This document shows positions 1 through 3,964 of a stretch of 5,011 nucleotides of DNA, piece after piece; within the stretch, counting starts at the first letter, position 1, and each line of letters opens with the position of its first letter. The stretch is from JBOGEN01 sp050743265. Its GTDB lineage: Bacteria > Actinomycetota > Actinomycetes > JBOGEN01. The stretch is taken from NCBI GenBank assembly GCA_050743265.1, contig JBOGEN010000177.1:1-5011 (forward strand), given 5' to 3'. A program made the position numbers and the translations under genes. The notes beneath the pieces are model-generated. The model had not been told where the DNA came from and made no database searches. It saw only the letters and a program-made list of their open reading frames with translations.

Positions 1-68
1 CGCGTCCGCGGCGGTGACGGCTGGCCGCGTCCGCGGCGGTGACGGCTGGCCGCGTCCGCGGCGGTGAC
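1..68. repeat. 25-bp tandem repeat, 2 full copies plus a partial third
   Basis: Copies lie at 1-25, 26-50 and 51-68. The first two are identical, and the third matches for 18 bases (CGCGTCCGCGGCGGTGAC) before diverging. The array probably continues upstream of the window. The unit contains the palindrome CCGCGG and a GTGAC. Because 25 is not a multiple of three, the TGA in each copy (15-17, 40-42, 65-67) falls in a different forward frame, so the array closes all three plus-strand frames. That argues against plus-strand coding here. The minus strand is free of stops through it, which means little at this GC content. It is probably an intergenic minisatellite-like array; no function can be assigned. 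Confidence 0.85.
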
Positions 69-198
69 CCTGCGCCACCGGCCGCGTACGGGGGGGGACC
101 GTCGGGCCCGTGCCCACCTCCACCCACCTCGGGATGCAGTGTCCGGAACGCCCCTCCGTGCCCCCGCGGGAGACGCTCACCGGTGGCCGCATCGCCAC

Positions 199-204
199 TA
201 GACT
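199..204 (+). promoter_or_regulatory. Possible -10 box of the ald promoter
   Basis: TAGACT fits the actinobacterial TANNNT -10 pattern and stands out in a GC-rich leader. It would give a leader of about 90 nt before the GTG at 300. There is no good TTGACA-like -35 at 16-18 bp (175-182 reads roughly GCTCACCG), so this is a weak call. The next bases include CTCAGCGC (203-210), a word that also flanks the -10 of the parA promoter; this may be chance. Confidence 0.35.
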
Positions 205-285
205 CAGCGCCGCCAGCGCCGGCGGGACGCTTCCTGGATGGCTGGCCCCGCCCGACGGCAACGGTGCCCCGGGCGACGTCGAGCG

Positions 286-290
286 AAGGA
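286..290 (+). promoter_or_regulatory. Ribosome binding site of ald
   Basis: AAGGA lies 9 nt upstream of the GTG at 300. It decides the start: the long upstream open extension has no conserved content, and translation from 300 begins exactly where alanine dehydrogenases begin (M-x-VGIPxExKxxExRVAxTP pattern). Confidence 0.8.
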
Positions 291-299
291 CTCTCAGAC

Positions 300-1418
300 G
301 TGACCACAGTCGGGATCCCCCGCGAGGTCAAGAACCACGAGTACCGCGTCGCGTGCACGCCCTCGGGTGTGCACGAGCTCGTGCGTCACGGCCACCAGGT
401 CCTCGTCGAGAAGGACGCGGGGTCCGGCTCGTCCATCCCGGACGAGGACTACGTCGCCGCCGGGGCGAGCATCCTCCCGACCGCGGAGGACGTGTGGGCC
501 GAGGGCGACCTGGTCCTCAAGGTGAAGGAGCCGGTGGCCGAGGAGTACCCGCGGATGCGCTCGGGCCAGACGCTGTTCACCTACCTGCACCTCGCCGCGT
601 CCAGGGAGTGCACTGAGGCGCTGCTCAAGGCCGGCACCACGTCCATCGCGTACGAGACCGTGCAGCTGCCCGACGGGTCCCTGCCGCTGCTGGCCCCGAT
701 GTCCGAGGTGGCCGGGCGCATGGCGCCCCAGGTCGGGGCCCACACCCTGCAGCGGGAGTCCGGCGGGCGCGGGGTGCTCATGGGCGGCGTGTCCGGCGTG
801 TACGCGGCCAAGGTGGTCGTCATCGGCGCGGGCGTGTCCGGCATGAACGCGGCCGCGATCGCGCTCGGCATGCAGGCCGAGGTGCTGCTGCTGGACAGGA
901 ACATCGAGAAGCTCCGCGCCGCCGACCGCATCTACCAGGGCCACCTGCAGACGGTCGCCTCGAACACCTACGAGGTCGAGAAGGCCGTGCTCGACGCGGA
1001 CATGGTCATCGGGGCAGTGCTCGTGCCCGGGGCCAAGGCACCCACGATCGTGTCCAACGACCTGGTGTCCCGGATGAAGCGTGGCTCCGTCCTCGTCGAC
1101 ATCTCCGTCGACCAGGGCGGCTGCTTCGAGGACACCCGGCCCACCACGCACTCCGACCCCACGTTCCCCGTGCACGACTCGGTCTTCTACTGCGTGGCCA
1201 ACATGCCGGGCGCCGTCCCGCACACCTCCACGTACGCGCTGACCAACGTCACCCTCCCGTACGCCATCGCCCTGGCGAACCACGGCTGGCGCAACGCCTG
1301 CGCGGCCGACCACGCGCTCGCCCTCGGGCTGAACACGCACGCGGGCACCCTCACGTACATGTCCGTCGGGGAGGCGCACGGCATCCCCTCGGCCACCCTG
1401 GACGAGGTGCTGCGCTGA
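300..1418 (+). CDS. ald: Alanine dehydrogenase
   Basis: Cytoplasmic NAD-dependent L-alanine dehydrogenase, interconverting L-alanine with pyruvate, ammonia and NADH. It serves alanine catabolism, and ammonia assimilation or NADH recycling in the reverse direction. The 372-residue product from the GTG start is the normal family length (about 371). By comparison with the M. tuberculosis enzyme from memory, the active-site residues are all present: R16, K76, H97, D271 (in DQGGCFE) and N301 (in NMPGAVPHTSTYALTN). The Rossmann motif GAGVSG is at 176-181, with D199 at the end of the following strand, the acidic residue expected for NAD rather than NADP. The block SIAYETVQ...LLAPMSEVAGR (about 115-140) is also typical. 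The stop codon lies inside the start region of xerD, so the two are probably co-transcribed. No adjacent regulator is seen. Confidence 0.97.
   Translation: MTTVGIPREVKNHEYRVACTPSGVHELVRHGHQVLVEKDAGSGSSIPDEDYVAAGASILPTAEDVWAEGDLVLKVKEPVAEEYPRMRSGQTLFTYLHLAASRECTEALLKAGTTSIAYETVQLPDGSLPLLAPMSEVAGRMAPQVGAHTLQRESGGRGVLMGGVSGVYAAKVVVIGAGVSGMNAAAIALGMQAEVLLLDRNIEKLRAADRIYQGHLQTVASNTYEVEKAVLDADMVIGAVLVPGAKAPTIVSNDLVSRMKRGSVLVDISVDQGGCFEDTRPTTHSDPTFPVHDSVFYCVANMPGAVPHTSTYALTNVTLPYAIALANHGWRNACAADHALALGLNTHAGTLTYMSVGEAHGIPSATLDEVLR
1404..1409 (+). promoter_or_regulatory. Ribosome binding site supporting a CTG start of xerD
   Basis: GAGGTG, inside the last codons of ald, lies 5 nt before the CTG at 1415. 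The alternative GTG start at 1475 is preceded by pyrimidine-rich sequence with no Shine-Dalgarno match, so this site favours the upstream start. Confidence 0.6.
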
Positions 1419-2386
1419 GCCAGGCCGGCACGCCGCTGCAGCGCGCGGTCCGCGCCTACCTCGACCACCTCGAGGTGGAGCGCGGGCTCGCCCGCAACAC
1501 CCTGTCCTCGTACCGGCGGGACCTGCGCCGCTACGCCGTCGCCCTGCACACGGACGGGGTCGACGAGCCGGCGGAGGTGACCGAGGCTCAGGTGGGCGCG
1601 TTCCTCGCGGGCCTCCGGGAGGGCGACGCCGAGCACCCGCCGCTCTCGGCCGGGTCCGCGGGACGCGCCGTCGTCGCCGTCCGCGGGTTCCACCGCTTCT
1701 GCCTCTCCGAGGGGCTCGCGGCCACCGACCCGGCCCGCAGCGTCCGGCCCCCGGCCCCGCCCCGCCGGCTGCCCAAGGCGATCCCGGTCGAGGACGTGAC
1801 ACGGATTCTCGAGGCGGCCGGGTCGGCGGGCACCGCCCGGGCGCTGCGGGACCGTGCCCTGCTCGAGGTCCTCTACGGCACAGGCGCGCGCATCTCCGAG
1901 GCCGTGGGGCTCGACGTGGACGACCTCGACCTCGAGGGTGGCACCGTGCTCCTCGCGGGCAAGGGTGGCCGGCAGCGCCTCGTCCCGGTCGGCACGTACG
2001 CCCGGGCCGCCACCGACGCCTACCTCGTCGCGGGCCGTCCGTCGCTGGCCTCGGCGGGACGGGGGAGCCCCGCGCTGTTCCTCAACGCGCGCGGGGGGCG
2101 GCTGTCCCGGCAGAGCGCCTGGACGGTGCTCCGCACCGCCGCCGCACGGGCCGGGGTCACCGCCGACGTGTCGCCGCACACCCTGCGGCACTCCTTCGCC
2201 ACGCACCTGCTCGACGGGGGAGCGGACGTCCGGGTCGTCCAGGAGCTGCTCGGCCATGCCTCGGTGACGACCACCCAGGTCTACACGCTGGTGACCGTGG
2301 ACCGGCTCCGCGAGGTCTACGCGGCCACCCATCCGCGTGCCCGGCGCCAGGCGCGTAGCGTACCCGCGGGTGACGTGTCGACTTGA
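1415..2386 (+). CDS. xerD: Tyrosine recombinase XerD (probable CTG start)
   Basis: Site-specific recombinase expected to act with XerC and FtsK at the dif site to resolve chromosome dimers. No ATG, GTG or TTG occurs in frame between 1277 and 1474. The first standard start, GTG 1475, would begin at VERGLARNTL and remove the first helix of the SAM-like core-binding domain. The codons before it read LQRAVRAYLDHLE, which fits that helix. CTG 1415 overlaps the ald stop (CTGA) and has a ribosome binding site, giving 323 residues. With this numbering the catalytic set is complete: R159 (GTGARISE), K183 (AGKGGRQR), H255 and R258 (HTLRHSFATHLL), H281 (LLGHAS), and nucleophile Y290. The C-terminus has a basic tail of a dozen or so residues beyond the usual HPRA-like end. 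XerD rather than XerC is inferred from its position before the orphan parA, as in mycobacteria. Confidence 0.93.
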   Translation: MSQAGTPLQRAVRAYLDHLEVERGLARNTLSSYRRDLRRYAVALHTDGVDEPAEVTEAQVGAFLAGLREGDAEHPPLSAGSAGRAVVAVRGFHRFCLSEGLAATDPARSVRPPAPPRRLPKAIPVEDVTRILEAAGSAGTARALRDRALLEVLYGTGARISEAVGLDVDDLDLEGGTVLLAGKGGRQRLVPVGTYARAATDAYLVAGRPSLASAGRGSPALFLNARGGRLSRQSAWTVLRTAAARAGVTADVSPHTLRHSFATHLLDGGADVRVVQELLGHASVTTTQVYTLVTVDRLREVYAATHPRARRQARSVPAGDVST

Positions 2387-2402
2387 CCACCGGCGCGTTG
2401 CC

Positions 2403-2431
2403 TTGCTGCTGCTCAGCGCGGTCCTTAGAGT
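2403..2431 (+). promoter_or_regulatory. Predicted promoter of the parA operon
   Basis: The -35 TTGCTG (2403-2408) and the -10 TAGAGT (2426-2431) are separated by the ideal 17 bp, the best sigma70-type match in the window. A transcription start near 2437-2439 would leave a 5' leader of about 68 nt. It gives parA its own transcription despite lying close behind xerD. Confidence 0.6.
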
Positions 2432-2439
2432 CGCGCTGA
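2413..2439. promoter_or_regulatory. Dyad around the -10 box, possible operator
   Basis: The perfect half-sites TCAGCGCG (2413-2420) and CGCGCTGA (2432-2439) are separated by 11 nt. Their centres are 19 bp apart, close to two helical turns, and the -10 hexamer lies entirely between them. A dimeric repressor bound here would block RNA polymerase. ParA-partner operons are often autoregulated, and the downstream RHH-like protein is a candidate binder; that link is inference. Confidence 0.4.
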
Positions 2440-2488
2440 CCGCGACGACTCGCCCATTCGCTGCCGTCCTGCCGGTGGTCCGGTCGAC

Positions 2489-2496
2489 GAGGAGGT
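2489..2496 (+). promoter_or_regulatory. Ribosome binding site of parA
   Basis: GAGGAGGT, a near-perfect Shine-Dalgarno sequence, lies 9 nt before the GTG at 2506. It fixes that start and thereby includes the proline-rich N-terminal segment in the protein. Confidence 0.85.
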
Positions 2497-2505
2497 CCGC
2501 CCGCC

Positions 2506-3378
2506 GTGACGAAGTCGACTGCACCAGGCACCGAAGCGCCCGTGGCGAAGGGCATGGGCCCCACCGGCCGACCCCTGCCGCACCTGCCCGAGCCACCTCC
2601 GCCGAAGCGCCGGGGCTCCGCGCAGGTCATCGCGATGTGCAACCAGAAGGGCGGGGTCGGCAAGACGACCACCACGATCAACCTCGGCGCTGCCCTTGCC
2701 GAGTACGGCCGCAAGATCCTGCTGGTGGACTTCGACCCGCAGGGCGCGCTGTCGGTCGGGCTGGGCGTGAACCCGCACGAGCTGGACGCCAGCGTCTACA
2801 ACGTGCTCATGGAGCCGTCGGTCACCGTCGACGACGTCCTGCTCAAGACCAACGTGCCGAACATGCACCTGCTGCCGAGCAACATCGACCTCTCCGCGGC
2901 CGAGGTCCAGCTGGTCACCGAGGTCGCCCGCGAGCAGGCGCTCGCCCGCGTGCTGGCCACGGTCGTCGACGAGTACGACCTCGTGCTCATCGACTGCCAG
3001 CCGTCCCTCGGCCTGCTCACCGTCAACGCGCTGACCGCCTCCCACGGGGTGGTCGTCCCGCTGGAGTGCGAGTTCTTCGCGCTGCGCGGCGTGGCCCTGC
3101 TCGTCCAGACCATCGAGAAGGTCCGCGAGCGGCTGAACCCGCGCCTGGAGATCGAGGGCATCCTCGCCACGATGTACGACTCGCGTACGGTGCACGGCCG
3201 CGAGGTCCTTGCCCGCGTCGTGGACGCGTTCGGCGACAAGGTCTTCCACACGGTCATCAACCGCACCGTCCGGTTCCCCGAGACGACCGTGGCCGGCGTG
3301 CCGATCACGGTGTACGACCCCCCGTCGGCGGCGGCGACCGCCTACCGCCAGCTGGCGAAGGAGGTGCTCCTCGGGTGA
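2506..3378 (+). CDS. Orphan ParA-like ATPase (Rv1708/PldP type)
   Basis: Cytoplasmic ParA/Soj-family ATPase of 290 residues. The deviant Walker A motif KGGVGKTT is at 48-55, with signature lysine K48. Walker A' is LLVDFDPQG (72-80, D75/D77) and Walker B is LVLIDCQPS (159-167, D163). The C-terminal signature GVPITVYDPPSAAATAYRQL is at about 264-283. An N-terminal extension of about 40 residues contains TGRPLPHLPEPPPP (20-33), which resembles the extension of mycobacterial Rv1708. Such proteins lie between xerD and scpA in mycobacteria and corynebacteria; the C. glutamicum relative PldP affects division-site selection. It is not the canonical parA of the parAB-parS locus near the origin. Its role here is probably segregation or cell-cycle positioning. 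The gene overlaps the next one by 4 bases, and its own 3' end carries that gene's ribosome binding site, so the two are translationally coupled. Confidence 0.93.
   Translation: MTKSTAPGTEAPVAKGMGPTGRPLPHLPEPPPPKRRGSAQVIAMCNQKGGVGKTTTTINLGAALAEYGRKILLVDFDPQGALSVGLGVNPHELDASVYNVLMEPSVTVDDVLLKTNVPNMHLLPSNIDLSAAEVQLVTEVAREQALARVLATVVDEYDLVLIDCQPSLGLLTVNALTASHGVVVPLECEFFALRGVALLVQTIEKVRERLNPRLEIEGILATMYDSRTVHGREVLARVVDAFGDKVFHTVINRTVRFPETTVAGVPITVYDPPSAAATAYRQLAKEVLLG
3358..3365 (+). promoter_or_regulatory. Ribosome binding site of the RHH-like gene
   Basis: AAGGAGGT, within the last codons of parA, is 9 nt upstream of the GTG at 3375. It supports that start over the long open extension of the same frame upstream, which would run through parA out of frame. 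Confidence 0.85.
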
Positions 3379-3875
3379 CGCGCCGGGTGAGCCTGCCAGG
3401 GGCCGACCTGCTGTTCCGGCCCAGCACGGAACCAGTTCCCGAACCTGTGCCCGAGCCGGGGTCAGAGCCTGTCTCGGAGTCCGACCGTGCCGCCCGGGCC
3501 GTGTCGGTACCGGCCCAGGAGGTCGCCGACGAGGAGACGCTCGAGCCCGCCCTGTCCGGGGACGCCCCGGCCGGGGACGTCCTGTCCGGGGACGCCGCGG
3601 CAGAGACCGTGGGGGTCGAGGACGAGGACGGCCAGGGTCCGGAGCGCCGGGCCAGCCGTCCCGGCGGCCGCCAGCGCCACGACGAGAAGATCACCGTTTA
3701 CATCTCCGCGGACGACCTGTTCGAGCTCGAGAAGGCCCGGCTGACCCTGCGGGGTGAGCACCGGATCGCCGTCGACCGGGGCCGCATCGTCCGCGAGGCC
3801 GTGGCCCTGGCGCTCGCCGACCTGGCCGACAAGGGCGCCCAGAGCACACTCGTCCAGCGGCTGCGGTCACCCTGA
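3375..3875 (+). CDS. Hypothetical protein with ribbon-helix-helix-like C-terminus, candidate ParA partner
   Basis: Protein of 166 residues in three parts. (1) A short N-terminal peptide, RVSLPGADLLFRPS (4-17), looks like a conserved docking motif. (2) An acidic, low-complexity linker (about 18-95) is rich in Pro/Glu/Asp, with EPVPEPVPEP near 19-28 and three 5-residue repeats (LSGDA, PAGDV, LSGDA) at 60-74; it is likely disordered. (3) The basic-to-folded C-terminus (about 91-166) has a predicted strand KITVYI (105-110), then helix A (about 112-126) and helix B (about 135-153, DRGRIVREAVALALADLADK). This layout recalls CopG/ParG-type ribbon-helix-helix DNA-binding dimers, although the turn between the helices is longer than usual. 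There is no signal peptide or membrane segment. It overlaps parA by GTGA, as expected for an interacting pair. From memory, similar proteins occur beside this parA in other actinobacteria, unchecked. The RHH assignment is inferred from pattern alone. Confidence 0.85.
   Translation: MTRRVSLPGADLLFRPSTEPVPEPVPEPGSEPVSESDRAARAVSVPAQEVADEETLEPALSGDAPAGDVLSGDAAAETVGVEDEDGQGPERRASRPGGRQRHDEKITVYISADDLFELEKARLTLRGEHRIAVDRGRIVREAVALALADLADKGAQSTLVQRLRSP
3552..3596 (+). repeat. Three 15-bp in-frame tandem repeats
   Basis: Units lie at 3552-3566, 3567-3581 and 3582-3596. The first and third are identical (CTGTCCGGGGACGCC) and the middle differs at a few positions. They encode LSGDA, PAGDV and LSGDA in the acidic linker of the RHH-like protein. 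In-frame units allow linker length to vary between strains without frameshift. Confidence 0.8.
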
Positions 3876-3901
3876 GGCGGCGTGACCGCTCCGCTGGCAT
3901 G

Positions 3902-3924
3902 CCCGGGAGACCGCCGCTCCCGGG
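3902..3924 (+). terminator. GC-rich hairpin after the parA operon
   Basis: A perfect 8-bp stem, CCCGGGAG (3902-3909) with CTCCCGGG (3917-3924), has a 7-nt loop and starts 26 nt after the stop of the RHH-like gene. No T-run follows, which is common for actinobacterial terminator candidates. It is placed to separate the parA operon from the MurA-like gene, but could also be a regulatory structure. Confidence 0.5.
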
Positions 3925-3948
3925 GGCGACCCCTGCCGGACGAGCGGC

Positions 3949-3954
3949 TACCGT
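3949..3954 (+). promoter_or_regulatory. -10 box for a nearly leaderless MurA-like transcript
   Basis: TACCGT fits the TANNNT -10 pattern and ends 10 nt before the ATG at 3965. Initiation 6-7 nt downstream would leave a leader of only about 3-4 nt. No Shine-Dalgarno sequence precedes the ATG (it reads GTCGTAGGCGCC), consistent with leaderless translation, which is frequent in actinobacteria. No clear -35 is present. Confidence 0.45.
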
Positions 3955-3964
3955 CGTAGGCGCC

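Larger units (their letters stand above)
69..299. other. Leader region upstream of ald, no gene seen
   Basis: This stretch separates the tandem repeat from ald. It holds a run of eight G (90-97), a C-rich segment around 110-135 and a possible -10 box at 199-204. I see no convincing ORF on either strand. The ald frame stays open upstream to about position 39, but the translation is low-complexity Pro/Arg/Gly-rich and precedes the conserved start of the protein, so it is not coding. No riboswitch or clear terminator fold was recognised. Confidence 0.6.
2385..2480. repeat. 10-bp inverted repeat bracketing the xerD-parA gap
   Basis: GACCACCGGC (2385-2394) and its exact reverse complement GCCGGTGGTC (2471-2480) lie 76 nt apart, one at the xerD stop and the other just before the parA ribosome binding site. 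They bracket the predicted promoter. They could be paired protein-binding half-sites or the base of a long RNA structure, but a 10-bp match in such GC-rich DNA may also be chance. Confidence 0.35.

Noticed and set aside
1..68. CRISPR array
   Set aside because: The repeats abut directly without unique spacers.
90..97. G8 homopolymer as a phase-variation switch
   Set aside because: It is not inside a supported gene or between promoter elements, so slippage would have no visible consequence.
1..176. Possible divergent minus-strand gene start upstream of ald
   Set aside because: The minus strand is stop-free here, but so is much GC-rich DNA. The translation across the repeat matches nothing I recognise and no convincing start can be chosen.
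39..299. In-frame upstream extension of ald by 87 codons
   Set aside because: It is Pro/Gly/Ser-rich, unlike any alanine dehydrogenase N-terminus, and begins inside the tandem repeat. GTG 300 has a ribosome binding site and matches the family start.
294..1802. 502-codon minus-strand open frame across ald and xerD
   Set aside because: It is antisense to two confidently identified genes, with Arg/Gly/Val/His-rich composition typical of GC-rich shadow frames.
2362..2371. 10-bp palindrome ACCCGCGGGT near the xerD 3' end
   Set aside because: It lies within coding sequence, is short and fully GC-driven at its core, with no supporting context.
2387..2505. parS or dif site in the xerD-parA gap
   Set aside because: No sequence resembling the AT-rich parS palindrome (TGTTTCACGTGAAACA) or an actinobacterial dif core is present.
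2337..3374. Long upstream extension of the RHH-like gene frame
   Set aside because: It runs out of frame through parA with Arg/Pro-rich content. The GTG at 3375 has a strong ribosome binding site and an overlap typical of operons.
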